NCBI GenBank assembly: GCA_004791255.1
Contig: SRUQ01000008.1
Span: forward strand, 62,001 to 126,000
DNA length: 64,000 bases
DNA from: a bacterium M00.F.Ca.ET.205.01.1.1
Lineage (GTDB): Bacteria > Pseudomonadota > Alphaproteobacteria > Rhizobiales > Rhizobiaceae
Direction of reading: 5' to 3'
Shown: piece after piece, positions 22,746-31,731 of the stretch
Layout of the letters: the number at the start of each line of letters is the position of its first letter
How positions within the stretch are numbered: the first letter of the stretch is position 1
Notes under the pieces: model-generated
Database searches by the model: none
The model's input: only the letters and a program-made list of their open reading frames with translations
Told to the model about the DNA's origin: nothing
Position numbers and translations under genes: made by a program

Positions 22746-24944
22746 TCAGCCGGCGAGGTCGAAGCGATCGGCGTTCATCACCTTGGTCCACGCCGCCACA
22801 AAATCCCTGGCGAACTTCTGCCCGGCATCGCTGGAGCCATAGACCTCGGCCAGCGCACGCAGCTGTGCGTGCGAGCCGAAGATCAGGTCGGCACGGGTGC
22901 CAGTCCACTTGACCTCTTTGGTCTTGCGGTCGCGCGCTTCATAGACCTCGTCGGAGCCTGTTGCCGGGTCCCACACCGTGCTCATGCTGAGCAGGTTGAC
23001 GAAGAAGTCGTTGGTCAGGGCGCCCGGCCGATTGGTTAATACGCCATGCTTCGAATGGCCGGTGTTAGCACCAAGCACGCGCAGGCCAGCGACGAGCACG
23101 GTCATCTCCGGCGCCGTCAGACCGAGCAACTGCGCCCGGTCGACAAGCAAGGCCTCGACCGACAGCACCTGCTTGCCCCTTGCATAATTGCGGAAGCCGT
23201 CGGCGACCGGCTCGAGTGCGGCGAACGAGGCGACGTCCGTCTGTTCCTGCGAGGCATCCATGCGGCCCGGCGTGAACGGCGCCTTCACCTCATTGCCGCC
23301 GTCCCTGGCAGCCTTCTCGACGGCAGCAACGCCGCCGAGCACGATCAGGTCGGCGAGCGAGACCTTCTTGCCGCCAGTCTGCGCCGCGTTGAACTCCTTC
23401 TGGATGGCTTCGAGCTTGGCCAGCACCTTTGCGAGTTCCGCCGGCTGGTTGACGGCCCAGTCCTTCTGGGGCGAAAGACGGATGCGCGCGCCATTGGCGC
23501 CGCCGCGCTTGTCGGAACCGCGGAAGGTCGAGGCCGAGGCCCAGGCGGTCGAGACCAGCTCCGACACGGACAGGCCGGACGCCAGGATTTTCGCCTTGAG
23601 CGAGGCTATGTCCTGCTCGCCGACCAGTTCGTGGTCGATGGCCGGGATCGGATCCTGCCAGATCAGCTCTTCCTTCGGCACGAGCGGGCCGAGATAGCGC
23701 ACGACCGGCCCCATGTCGCGGTGGGTCAGCTTGAACCAGGCGCGGGCGAAGGCATCGGCGAATTGCTCCGGATGCTCATGGAAGCGCCGCGAAATCTTCT
23801 CGTAGGCCGGGTCGGTGCGCAGTGCGAGGTCAGTGGTCAGCATGGCCGGCGCATGATGCTTCGACTTGTCGTGCGCATCCGGCACCGTGCCGGCGCCGGC
23901 GCCGCCCTTCGGCGTCCACTGATTGGCTCCGGCCGGGCTCTTCGTCAGTTCCCATTCGTAGTTGAAGAGATTGTCGAAGAAGTTGTTGCTCCACTTCGTC
24001 GGCGTCGTGGTCCAGGTCACTTCGAGGCCCGAGGTGATCGCATCGCCGGCAATGCCGGACGCATGCTTGCTCGACCAGCCGAGGCCTTGGGCCTCGATGC
24101 CGGCGCCTTCCGGCTCGGCGCCGACCAGCGACGCATCACCGGCGCCATGCGTCTTGCCGAAAGTGTGGCCGCCTGCGATCAGCGCCACCGTTTCTTCGTC
24201 ATTCATCGCCATGCGGGCGAAGGTCTCGCGGATATCACGAGCGGCAGCGAGCGGGTCCGGCTTGCCGTTCGGGCCTTCCGGATTGACGTAGATCAGACCC
24301 ATCTGCACCGCGCCGAGATGGCCGCTCAGTTCGCGGTCGCCGGAATAGCGCTCGTCGCCGAGCCATTTGGCTTCCGAACCCCAGTTCACGTCCTGCTCGG
24401 GCTCCCAGACATCGGCGCGGCCGCCGGCAAAACCGAAGGTCTTGAAGCCCATCGATTCCAGGGCGACATTGCCGGTGAGGATCAACAGGTCGGCCCAGGA
24501 GATCTTGCGACCGTATTTCTGCTTGACCGGCCACAAGAGGCGGCGAGCCTTGTCGAGATTGGCATTGTCCGGCCAGCTGTTGAGCGGCGCGAAACGCTGC
24601 TGGCCGGCACCGGCGCCACCACGGCCGTCACCGATGCGATAGGTGCCGGCGCTGTGCCAGGCCATGCGGATGAACAGCGGCCCGTAATGGCCGAAGTCTG
24701 CCGGCCACCAGTCCTGCGAATCCGTCATCACCTTGTGCAGGTCCTTGACGACCGCATCGAGATCGAGGCGGGCGAATTCCTTGGCGTAGTCGAAGTCTTC
24801 GCCCATCGGGTCCGAGAGGTTCGACTGCTGGTGCAGAACGCCGAGGTCAAGCTGGTTCGGCCACCAATCACGGTTGGTTCTGGCACCGGCCCCATGCGCG
24901 ACAGGGCATTTGCCCGCGCTGTTGTCGTCGGTTTTCGCGTCCAT
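22746..24944 (-). CDS. katG: catalase-peroxidase KatG
   Basis: The 732-residue haem enzyme degrades hydrogen peroxide and has peroxidase activity. The start MDAKTDDNSAGKCPVAHG at 24944 is chosen because longer frames run into the divergent oxyR. The distal haem pocket RMAWHSAGTYR has Arg, Trp and His. The Tyr of the Met-Tyr-Trp adduct is in MGLIYVNPEG, and the proximal His is in IAGGHTFGKTHGA. The C-terminal duplicated domain is present. The divergent oxyR-type gene 162 bases away points to peroxide-induced control. Confidence 0.97.
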   Translation of the reverse strand: MDAKTDDNSAGKCPVAHGAGARTNRDWWPNQLDLGVLHQQSNLSDPMGEDFDYAKEFARLDLDAVVKDLHKVMTDSQDWWPADFGHYGPLFIRMAWHSAGTYRIGDGRGGAGAGQQRFAPLNSWPDNANLDKARRLLWPVKQKYGRKISWADLLILTGNVALESMGFKTFGFAGGRADVWEPEQDVNWGSEAKWLGDERYSGDRELSGHLGAVQMGLIYVNPEGPNGKPDPLAAARDIRETFARMAMNDEETVALIAGGHTFGKTHGAGDASLVGAEPEGAGIEAQGLGWSSKHASGIAGDAITSGLEVTWTTTPTKWSNNFFDNLFNYEWELTKSPAGANQWTPKGGAGAGTVPDAHDKSKHHAPAMLTTDLALRTDPAYEKISRRFHEHPEQFADAFARAWFKLTHRDMGPVVRYLGPLVPKEELIWQDPIPAIDHELVGEQDIASLKAKILASGLSVSELVSTAWASASTFRGSDKRGGANGARIRLSPQKDWAVNQPAELAKVLAKLEAIQKEFNAAQTGGKKVSLADLIVLGGVAAVEKAARDGGNEVKAPFTPGRMDASQEQTDVASFAALEPVADGFRNYARGKQVLSVEALLVDRAQLLGLTAPEMTVLVAGLRVLGANTGHSKHGVLTNRPGALTNDFFVNLLSMSTVWDPATGSDEVYEARDRKTKEVKWTGTRADLIFGSHAQLRALAEVYGSSDAGQKFARDFVAAWTKVMNADRFDLAG

Positions 24945-25106
24945 CTTAGTGCTCCGATTTGCCGAGGTTTGCTCTTGCCGGGGTTTGATTTTTGCCGAGA
25001 TTTTGGGGGCGGCCAATGGCCACCACAATCTGGAACGATTCCAGCCTAGGCCAGCCCGACGATAAAAACAAATTGTCTTTCCTGTTTTTTCCGATAGGTT
25101 TTTCTT
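24945..25106. promoter_or_regulatory. katG-oxyR divergent promoter region
   Basis: The 162-base AT-richer spacer separates katG and the oxyR-type gene. ATAG-like half-sites (CGATAAAAAC near 25060 and CGATAGG near 25091) are where OxyR binding would be expected. The individual sites are not certain. Confidence 0.5.
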
Positions 25107-26012
25107 ATGATCGGATTGACAGTTCGCCAGATGCATTATTTCGAGGCGCTGGCGCAGACGCTGCATTTCGGCCGCGCCGCCAAGCTCGCCGGCGTCAGCC
25201 AGCCGGCGCTGTCCTCGCAGATCGCAGAGATGGAGCAGCGGCTGAACTGCCGGCTGTTCGATCGCGGCGGCAAAGCGGTGCGCATGACCGACGAAGCGAC
25301 AGCACTTCTGCCACGCATCGAGCGTATCCTTGCCGACATACGCGAGGTCGAAACGATGGCGCGGCGCGGCCGCCCGGCCATGGGAGGACGGTTCCGGCTG
25401 GGCATCATCCCGACCGTCGCGCCCTACCTTCTGCCGCGCGCCCTGCCCGAGCTGAAAAAGCACTTTCCCGCCCTGCAACTCGAACTGCGCGAGGCGGTGA
25501 CGGCGTCGCTGGCCGAGGACATCGCCTCGCAAAGGCTCGACGCCTTCATCGCCGCCCTGCCGCTCGACCATCCGGGGCTGGTCACCGAGGCGCTGTTTCC
25601 CGACCGGTTTTTCCTGGCCGTGCCATCGGGCGATCCGGCTTTTGCCTCGCCGCCGGTGCCGCCCGAAAGCCCGGCGCTGGAGCGGCTGATGCTTTTGGAG
25701 GAGGGCCATTGCCTGCGCGAGCAGGCGCTGGCCGTCTGCGGCAATGTGCGGCCGGTGGCGATGGCAAGCTATGGCGCCACCAGCCTGACCACGCTGCTGC
25801 AGATGGTGGCGCATGGGCTGGGCGTGACGCTGATCCCGGAAATGGCGACAGGACCGGCAGGTGCCATTCCCGACCTCAAGATCGTGCCCTTCCAGGAGCC
25901 GATGCCGCAACGCACAATCTGCCTCGCCTGGCGGCGCAACAGCGCGTTGCACCACGAATGCATGGAGCTGGCGACGATCATTCGCGGACTGGATGCGGTG
26001 GTGGCGGCGTGA
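25107..26012 (+). CDS. oxyR: OxyR-type LysR transcriptional activator
   Basis: The 301-residue protein has the LysR helix-turn-helix (MHYFEALAQTLHFGRAAKLA, then SQPALSSQIAEMEQRLNC) and the effector domain. The redox Cys pair of OxyR is present in EEGHCLREQALAVCG, with the first Cys followed by LREQAL, as in the E. coli regulator. It should sense peroxide by disulfide formation and activate katG. It is divergent from katG with a short shared promoter region, which strongly supports the assignment. Confidence 0.9.
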   Translation: MIGLTVRQMHYFEALAQTLHFGRAAKLAGVSQPALSSQIAEMEQRLNCRLFDRGGKAVRMTDEATALLPRIERILADIREVETMARRGRPAMGGRFRLGIIPTVAPYLLPRALPELKKHFPALQLELREAVTASLAEDIASQRLDAFIAALPLDHPGLVTEALFPDRFFLAVPSGDPAFASPPVPPESPALERLMLLEEGHCLREQALAVCGNVRPVAMASYGATSLTTLLQMVAHGLGVTLIPEMATGPAGAIPDLKIVPFQEPMPQRTICLAWRRNSALHHECMELATIIRGLDAVVAA

Positions 26013-26025
26013 GATAGGGCGGCGG

Positions 26026-26832
26026 CTACAAAACCCGCGACAGGAATTCGCGGGTGCGCGGCGATGTCGGATTGGCGATCATTTCGCGCGGCGCGCCGCG
26101 TTCAACAATGACGCCGCCATCCATGAACACGAGCTGGTCGCCGATCTCGCGGGCGAAGCCGACCTCGTGGGTGACGACGACCATGGTCATGCCGCTCTCA
26201 GCGAGATCGCGCATCACCTGCAGTACCTCGCCGACCAGTTCCGGATCGAGCGCCGAGGTCGGTTCGTCGAACAGCAGCACCTTCGGCTTCATCGCCATGG
26301 CGCGCGCGATGGCGACGCGCTGCTGCTGTCCGCCGGACAGCTCTCGCGGATAGCGGTCGACCTTGTCGGCGAGGCCGACGCGCCGCAGCAGCACTTCCGC
26401 CTCGGTCTTCGCCTGCTCGAGCGAAATCCGCCGCACCTGCGTCGGCGCCTCGATCAGGTTCTCCATCACCGTCATGTGCGAGAACAGGTTGAACGACTGG
26501 AACAGCATGCCGATCTCGGCCCGGCGCTGGCAGAGCAGATCGTCCTTGACCTCATAGAGCTTGTCGCCCTGGAGGTCGTAGCCGACGAACTGGCTGTCCA
26601 CTAACAGGATGCCGGCGCTGAGCTTTTCCAGATGGTTGATGCAGCGCAGGAATGTGCTCTTGCCCGAGCCCGACGGGCCGATGATGCAGGCCACCGACCC
26701 TTCCGGCACATCGAGGTCGACGCCCTTGAGAACTTCGAGCTGGCCATAGGATTTGCGCACGCCGCGCGCGAACACCATGGAGCCGGGCGGCACGCCGAAG
26801 CGGCTTCGGTTTTCGGATTTCACGTCGCTCAT
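26026..26832 (-). CDS. ABC transporter ATP-binding protein, polar amino-acid type
   Basis: The 268-residue protein starts MSDVKSENRSRFG at 26832, where its ATG overlaps the permease stop (ATGA). Walker A is GPSGSGKST, the Q-loop is FQSFNLFSHMTVMENLI, the signature is LSGGQQQR and Walker B is VLLFDEPTSALDPE, with the H-loop in VVTHE. It is typical of the GlnQ/HisP family. It works with the permease and binding protein encoded upstream on the same strand. Because the permease gene is frameshifted, function of the whole transporter is uncertain. Confidence 0.92.
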   Translation of the reverse strand: MSDVKSENRSRFGVPPGSMVFARGVRKSYGQLEVLKGVDLDVPEGSVACIIGPSGSGKSTFLRCINHLEKLSAGILLVDSQFVGYDLQGDKLYEVKDDLLCQRRAEIGMLFQSFNLFSHMTVMENLIEAPTQVRRISLEQAKTEAEVLLRRVGLADKVDRYPRELSGGQQQRVAIARAMAMKPKVLLFDEPTSALDPELVGEVLQVMRDLAESGMTMVVVTHEVGFAREIGDQLVFMDGGVIVERGAPREMIANPTSPRTREFLSRVL

Positions 26833-27771
26833 CGGGCAACGCCGCGCAGGCTGATGGCGTTGCGCAGGGCGCGCAGCGTCAGCGGCTCGCGTCTGACATC
26901 GCTGCGGCCGAAATGGCGCTCGAGGAAATGCTGGCCGACCGACATGATGCTGACCACCGCCAGATACCAAAAGGCGACGACGATCAGCAGCGGGATGGTC
27001 TCGAAGGTGCGCGCATAGATGCTCTGCGCCGTATAGAACAGATCGTCGACGGCGATGAACGTCACCAGCGAGGTCATCTTCAAAAGGTTGATCGCCTCAT
27101 TGCCGGTCGGCGGCAGCACGAAACGCATGGCCTGCGGCAGCGTGATGCGCTTCAGGATCATGCGGTAGGGCATGCCTAGCGCGCTTGCCGCTTCCGCCTG
27201 GCCCGACGGCACCGACTTGATGCCGGCGCGGATGATCTCGGCCATGTAGCCGGCCTCGCACAGTGACAGCGCGACGACCGCGGAAAAAGAACGGCGTCAT
27301 GAAATCATTGGTGCGCACCGAAAACAGCGTGCCGAGGAACGGCAGGGTCAGCGAGATCTCACGCACCAGCAGCGACAGGTTGAACCAGAAGATCAGCTGG
27401 ATCAGTGCCGGCACGCCGCGGAAGAACCAGACATAGACGCCGGAGAAGGCGCGCAGCACCGGGCTTGGCGACACGCGCATGATGGCGATCACGGTGCCGA
27501 CCACGATCGCCAGCAGCATGATCACCACGGTCAGGATCAAGGTGTTGGAGAGACCGCGCATGATCGAGGGATGGAAGAGATAGCCGGCGGCCGTGCCCCA
27601 GGCGAAGGCCGGGTTGCTGGCGAAGGCGCGGATGATCAGGGATGCCAGGAGCAGAGCGAAAGCCGTGCCGACCCAGATGCCATAGCGGCGTTGCGGCACG
27701 ACTGTGAGCCGCGACACGGCGGCGGCAACGCCCGGCTCGACGCCGATCTCGGTCGGGTGGGCGACGCCCAT
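26829..27771 (-). pseudogene. ABC transporter permease, HisM/GlnP type, with a single-base frameshift
   Basis: The 5' frame (27771 down to about 27290) encodes MGVAHPTEIGVEPG through three membrane segments to VRTNDFMTPFF. The 3' frame (to 26829) encodes YMAEIIRAGIKSVPSGQAEA, LGMPYRMILKRITLPQAMR, the EAA loop, and the last segments. Removing one A of the AAAAA run at 27284-27288 (plus strand) joins them as TPFFSAVVALSLCEAGYMAE, a normal family sequence. So a one-base insertion in a homopolymer either inactivates the gene or is a sequencing error. The start has AGGAG upstream. The ATPase gene overlaps its stop. Confidence 0.85.
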
Positions 27772-27792
27772 CGGAGGTCTCCTGGTGATAGG

Positions 27793-27821
27793 CCGGCGCC
27801 TGACCGATGATCAGGCGCCGG
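27793..27821 (-). terminator. hairpin between the binding-protein and permease genes
   Basis: CCGGCGCCTGA (27793-27803) pairs with TCAGGCGCCGG (27811-27821) around a 7-base loop. It lies right after the binding-protein gene. Such hairpins often let the binding protein be made in excess of the membrane components. Confidence 0.65.
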
Positions 27822-27827
27822 GTAGCC

Positions 27828-28685
27828 TTACTCGGCGCGCAACGCGTCCATCGCGCCGACGAAATAGGGTTCCTTGATGGCGTAGGCGCCCATGCCGTAT
27901 TTGTCGAGGATAGCCTTGTAGGTGCCGTTGTTGAACAGCTCGGCAAGGGCGGCCACCATCATGCCGGCGGTCTCCTTGTCATCCTTGGCGATCGCCATGC
28001 CGAGCGGCGCCACGTCGTAGAGCGTCGGCAGCACCACCAACTGACCCTTGCTGGTCACCTCGAAATAGCTCGATGCGGTGGCGTCGTCCATGCGGGCGTC
28101 GACGCGGTCGGAAAGCACCGCCTGGACGATGTCGGTCGAGGAGTTGAACACCGACTTTTCGATGGCCTTCTGGCCCTTGTCGGTGCAGTCCTTGCCGAGC
28201 TTGTCGACCAGGAAGTCCGAGGCGCTGCCGGCCGAGACGCCGATGCGCTTGCCGCAGAGCGGCGTGTCGCCGCTGAAGCTCGCCTTCTTGTCGGGCGAGG
28301 TCGAGACGGCAAGGCCGGCTTTCAGGAACATGACGAAATCCACCTGCTTCAGCCGCTCGGGCGTCGCCGAGAAGGTCTCCCAGGCGATCTTGAAGCGGCC
28401 GGCGGCCAGGCCGGGGATCATCGACGGGAACGGCGTGCGCTGCACGTCGAGCTTGGCGTCGACCAGCTTGGCCACCGCGCCGGCAAGCTCGATGATGATG
28501 CCGGTCTGCTTGCCGTCGGCGTCGAGATACTCGAACGGCGCGTAGTCCAGCGTGTTGGCGACGGCGAGCGTTCCGCTTTGCTTGACCTCAGCCGATTTCG
28601 GCACATCGGCGGCCCTGGAAACGCCGCCCCAGGCCGTTGCGGAGATCGCCAGCGCCAGGCCGGTCAGTCGCAGATATGTGTTCAT
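27828..28685 (-). CDS. periplasmic amino-acid-type substrate-binding protein (SBP family 3)
   Basis: The 285-residue protein starts MNTYLRLTGLALAISATAW at 28685 and has a signal peptide to about residue 25. The mature part has the family-3 pattern: GTLAVANTLDYAPFEYLDAD, GIIIELAGAVAKLVD, and WETFSATPERLKQVDFV. Two Cys in TPLCGKRIG and GKDCTDKG may form a disulfide. The ligand is not predictable; the neighbouring oxygenase and nucleoside hydrolase hint at a non-standard substrate. It is upstream of the permease and ATPase genes, separated by a hairpin. Confidence 0.88.
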   Translation of the reverse strand: MNTYLRLTGLALAISATAWGGVSRAADVPKSAEVKQSGTLAVANTLDYAPFEYLDADGKQTGIIIELAGAVAKLVDAKLDVQRTPFPSMIPGLAAGRFKIAWETFSATPERLKQVDFVMFLKAGLAVSTSPDKKASFSGDTPLCGKRIGVSAGSASDFLVDKLGKDCTDKGQKAIEKSVFNSSTDIVQAVLSDRVDARMDDATASSYFEVTSKGQLVVLPTLYDVAPLGMAIAKDDKETAGMMVAALAELFNNGTYKAILDKYGMGAYAIKEPYFVGAMDALRAE

Positions 28686-28727
28686 TGCTGTTCCCCTTTC
28701 TTGTCCTTGTCTGCAGTCTTTCCAAAT

Positions 28728-28762
28728 AACCCGTGCCGGTCCACCCAGGACCGGCACGGGTT
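28728..28762 (-). terminator. strong hairpin between the oxygenase and binding-protein genes
   Basis: AACCCGTGCCGGT (28728-28740) pairs perfectly with ACCGGCACGGGTT (28750-28762) around a 9-base loop, ten bases after the oxygenase stop codon. It probably ends or attenuates the oxygenase transcript before the ABC genes. Confidence 0.7.
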
Positions 28763-28771
28763 CGAAATCCC

Positions 28772-29785
28772 TTATGAGGCGGCCGCTTCCGCCGCCTTGT
28801 TCTTGCGGTAGTGGTAATTCTTGTCGATGCGCTCCATCAGATAGTCGCCGTAGAGCACCGGCTCGTATTTCGGCTTGGCGCCGGCCGGCACGCAGACCGG
28901 CAGTGCCGTGATCGTTTCATCCATCGACGGATCGAAGAAGAAGGGCTGAGAATAGCGTTCGCGCCCGGACCGGTTGATGACGCGGTGCGGCGTCGAGACG
29001 AACTGGTCGTTCGACCAGCGTGCCAGGATGTCGCCGACATTCATGACGAAGGAATCCGGGACCGGCGGCGCCGGTACCCAGTCGCCGGCCTTGTTCTTGA
29101 CTTCTAGGCCGCCGACATTGTCCTGCGCCAACAAAGTGATGAAGCCGTAATCGGTGTGCGGCGCAGAGCCGAACAACCCCTCTTCCTGGGGCTGCGTCGG
29201 ATAGTGCAGCAGCCGCAGGAAGGTCGTCGGCTGCTCGAAATAGCGGTCGAGGCTGTCGGACGGCAGCCCGAGCGACAGCGCGATGGCGCGCACCATCTTG
29301 CGGGCGAGCGTCCCCATCTCCTGGACATAGCGCTCGATCGTTTCCCTGAAGCCGGCAAGCGCCGTCTCGTCAGGCCATTGATTGGGACCTTGCAGCGGCT
29401 TGTCGGCCACGGCGCGCGGATCGTCGGCGCCGACCTCATGCATGAAGAAGATCGATTCGCTCTGGTTCGGCTTGCTGACGGTCGCCACGGAGGAAGTGAC
29501 GATGGTAGAGCCGGCAAAAGGCAGGAAGCCGCGGAAATTCCGGTCGATCTTCAGCTTCAGCTTTTCCTCGTCGGGCAAGGCGAAGAAGCGCTTGGAAGCC
29601 TCGCGCACCGCTTCGACATCGGCGCGCGCGATGGGATGCCCGGTGACATAGAGGAAGCCGATCGTCTCGAGATAGCGGCGCAGCGTCGCTGCCGTCGACC
29701 GGATCGCGGCTTCGTCGTCGCCATAGAGCGCCGATACGTCGAGGATCGGAATTTCGGAAAAATCGCCGCGCTCTTGTCCATCCAT
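28772..29785 (-). CDS. 2-oxoglutarate/Fe(II)-dependent oxygenase of the isopenicillin N synthase family
   Basis: The 337-residue protein starts MDGQERGDFSEIPILDVSAL, with the DIOX_N region to residue 120 (GFLYVTGHPI). The iron site is HTD in SAPHTDYGFITLL and the distal His in VSTPHRVIN; the 2OG-binding pattern RYSQPFFFDP follows. All residues needed for activity are present. Family members include thymine-7-hydroxylase, gibberellin oxidases and uncharacterised bacterial enzymes. Together with a divergent nucleoside hydrolase and an importer, a role in breakdown of a base or nucleoside is possible but is inference. Confidence 0.85.
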   Translation of the reverse strand: MDGQERGDFSEIPILDVSALYGDDEAAIRSTAATLRRYLETIGFLYVTGHPIARADVEAVREASKRFFALPDEEKLKLKIDRNFRGFLPFAGSTIVTSSVATVSKPNQSESIFFMHEVGADDPRAVADKPLQGPNQWPDETALAGFRETIERYVQEMGTLARKMVRAIALSLGLPSDSLDRYFEQPTTFLRLLHYPTQPQEEGLFGSAPHTDYGFITLLAQDNVGGLEVKNKAGDWVPAPPVPDSFVMNVGDILARWSNDQFVSTPHRVINRSGRERYSQPFFFDPSMDETITALPVCVPAGAKPKYEPVLYGDYLMERIDKNYHYRKNKAAEAAAS

Positions 29786-29812
29786 TTTCGAACACCCTAT
29801 CTTGAACATAAG

Positions 29813-29826
29813 ATACAGTACTGTAT
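29813..29826. promoter_or_regulatory. perfect 14-bp palindrome in a divergent promoter
   Basis: ATACAGTACTGTAT is perfectly self-complementary and lies in the 102-base spacer between the oxygenase and nucleoside hydrolase genes. It is a good candidate operator. The TetR-type regulator encoded at 30999 is the likely binder by proximity. Confidence 0.65.
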
Positions 29827-29887
29827 TTCTACACATAAGGACGGCCTCATCAATAGGCTTTCCACCGCAAAAGGAAGAGCGCTCCAC

Positions 29888-30832
29888 ATGGCACCACGCA
29901 AGATCATCATCGACACCGATCCGGGCCAGGACGACGCATTCGCCATCCTCTTCGCGCTGGGGTCGCCTGATGAACTCGACGTGGTCGGCATCACCACGGT
30001 CGGCGGTAACGTGCCGCTCGCCCTGACGTCGAAGAACGCGCTGAAGGTGGTGGAACTCGCCGGGCGACCCGACGTGCCGGTCTATGCCGGATGCCCGGCG
30101 CCGATGGTGCGCAAGTTGATCACCGCCGAATATGTGCATGGCGAAACCGGCCTCGACGGCGCCGATCTGCCCGAGCCGGTGACGCCGCTGCAGAGCGAAC
30201 ATGCCGTCAACTACATGGTGCGCACGATCATGGACGCGCCGGAGGGCGAACTGACCGTCTGCACGCTCGGGCCGATGACCAATCTGGCCATGGCCATGAC
30301 CATGGAGCCGAGGATCGTGCCGCGTCTGCGCGAAGTGGTGCTGATGGGCGGCGGCTTCTTCCAGGGCGGCAACGCCACGCCGGCCGCCGAGTTCAACATC
30401 TTCGTCGACCCGCATGCCGCGCACAGGGTGTTCGACAGCGGCGTGCCGGTGACGATGGCCGGCATTGACTGCACCTACACGGCGATGATGACGCCGGAAT
30501 GGCTCGACCGCCTGCGCGCCACCGGCAGCCGCGCCGCGATCGAGGCAGCGAACCTGGCCGACTTCTACCGCCAGTACGGCACCCACAAATTCGAGACGCC
30601 AGCGCGCCCGATCCACGATGCCTGCGTCACCGGTTATCTCCTGGCGCCGCAGGTCTACGAACAGCGCCAATGCGCGGTGACCGTCGACATCGTCTCGCCG
30701 GAGACGATCGGCATGACCGTGGTCGACTGGTGGCATGTCACGGGCCGGCGCAAAAACTGCAACGTGCTGCGGCGCATCGATCCGGCGCCGTTCTTCGAAC
30801 TGATGCTGGAGCGGATCAGCGCATTGCCCTGA
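29888..30832 (+). CDS. nucleoside hydrolase (inosine-uridine-preferring type)
   Basis: The 314-residue protein begins MAPRKIIIDTDPGQDDAFAI, which contains the calcium-binding DTDPGQDD cluster that defines the family. Other conserved parts are ELTVCTLGPMTNLAMAM, VVLMGGGFFQGGNATPAAEF and the second calcium and ribose site PIHDACVTGYLL. It hydrolyses the N-glycosidic bond of ribonucleosides in salvage or catabolism. The long 5' extension possible in this frame is not used, since the ATG at 29888 follows AAGGAAGAG. It is divergent from the oxygenase gene across a palindrome. Confidence 0.92.
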   Translation: MAPRKIIIDTDPGQDDAFAILFALGSPDELDVVGITTVGGNVPLALTSKNALKVVELAGRPDVPVYAGCPAPMVRKLITAEYVHGETGLDGADLPEPVTPLQSEHAVNYMVRTIMDAPEGELTVCTLGPMTNLAMAMTMEPRIVPRLREVVLMGGGFFQGGNATPAAEFNIFVDPHAAHRVFDSGVPVTMAGIDCTYTAMMTPEWLDRLRATGSRAAIEAANLADFYRQYGTHKFETPARPIHDACVTGYLLAPQVYEQRQCAVTVDIVSPETIGMTVVDWWHVTGRRKNCNVLRRIDPAPFFELMLERISALP

Positions 30833-30998
30833 GTCCATCTCTTTGTTTTTACGCAATTCCTAACGGAAAACCGCTACACACTTTTCCTGGAATTGCTCTA
30901 GCATTTCGCAAAAGATGAGATGTCGAAGAGTCGCGAAGTACATCGGAGCCGGCAAACGGATTGCAGGCGTTGCGCATGGCGATGAAGGTCTTGATCGG

Positions 30999-31673
30999 AT
31001 GAAAGCGGACAGCGCCCCTGCCAGAGGCAAGAGACCGTCCAAACCCGCGGCGCCTGCAAAGGCGGCGCGGCAGACGCTGAGCCGCGAGGCCTGGATCGCG
31101 GCGGCGCGCAAAGTGCTGGAGAAGCACGGCATCGGCGAGGTCAAGATTGACCGCCTCGCCAAGCAGTTCAAGGTGACACGCGGCAGCTTCTATTTCCATT
31201 TCACCAGCCTGGCTGACCTTCGCGACGGCCTGCTGCAGGAATGGCGCGATATCAATTGCCAGCCCTTCTGGGCGATGCGCGAGATGCGCGACATGGACGG
31301 CCTGCAGTTCTTCACCGACATCGTGCATGTCTGGGTCGACGAAGCACCGTTCAGTCCGCTGCTTGATCTGGCCGTGCGCGACTGGTCGCGAACCTCGAAG
31401 AAGCTGGCGCAGGAGGTCAAGGACATAGACAATCTGCGCATCGAGCTTTTGATCCGCTCCTTCCGCGCCATGGGCTATCCGCCGGATGAAAGCCTGGTGC
31501 GCGCCCGCATCACCTATTTCCACCAGATCGGCCAGTACGCGCTGTCCTTCAAGGAGGATCCGGCGGTGCGCAGGAGCTACCAGCCGCTGTTCGGCGAGGT
31601 GCTATTGGGGCCGCTGGTGCAGGAACCGGGGACGGCGCCGAGACCGACGGAGGGGCGGAACGGGCGGCGGTAG
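30999..31673 (+). CDS. TetR-family transcriptional regulator
   Basis: The 224-residue protein starts MKADSAPARGKRPSK. Its basic N-terminus leads into the helix-turn-helix (LSREAWIAAARKVLEKHG, then IDRLAKQFKVTRGSFYFHF). The C-terminal ligand domain (QFFTDIVHVWVDEAPFSPL, then LRIELLIRSFRAMGYPPD) is family-typical but not specific. It follows the nucleoside hydrolase gene on the same strand, 166 bases away. It probably controls the divergent oxygenase and hydrolase promoters through the palindrome at 29813. Confidence 0.85.
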   Translation: MKADSAPARGKRPSKPAAPAKAARQTLSREAWIAAARKVLEKHGIGEVKIDRLAKQFKVTRGSFYFHFTSLADLRDGLLQEWRDINCQPFWAMREMRDMDGLQFFTDIVHVWVDEAPFSPLLDLAVRDWSRTSKKLAQEVKDIDNLRIELLIRSFRAMGYPPDESLVRARITYFHQIGQYALSFKEDPAVRRSYQPLFGEVLLGPLVQEPGTAPRPTEGRNGRR

Positions 31674-31731
31674 GACGGGTGGCGCGGGTAGGTTGGCGTG
31701 CGCCCTGGCTCAGGCTGACCAGGACCACAAT

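Noticed and set aside
23046..25049. 667-codon plus-strand frame over katG
   Set aside because: Antisense shadow of katG, with no recognisable domains and no ribosome-binding site.
24945..25955. N-terminal extension of katG into the oxyR region
   Set aside because: The extension runs antisense through the intact oxyR gene and has no family similarity. The start at 24944 gives the normal KatG length.
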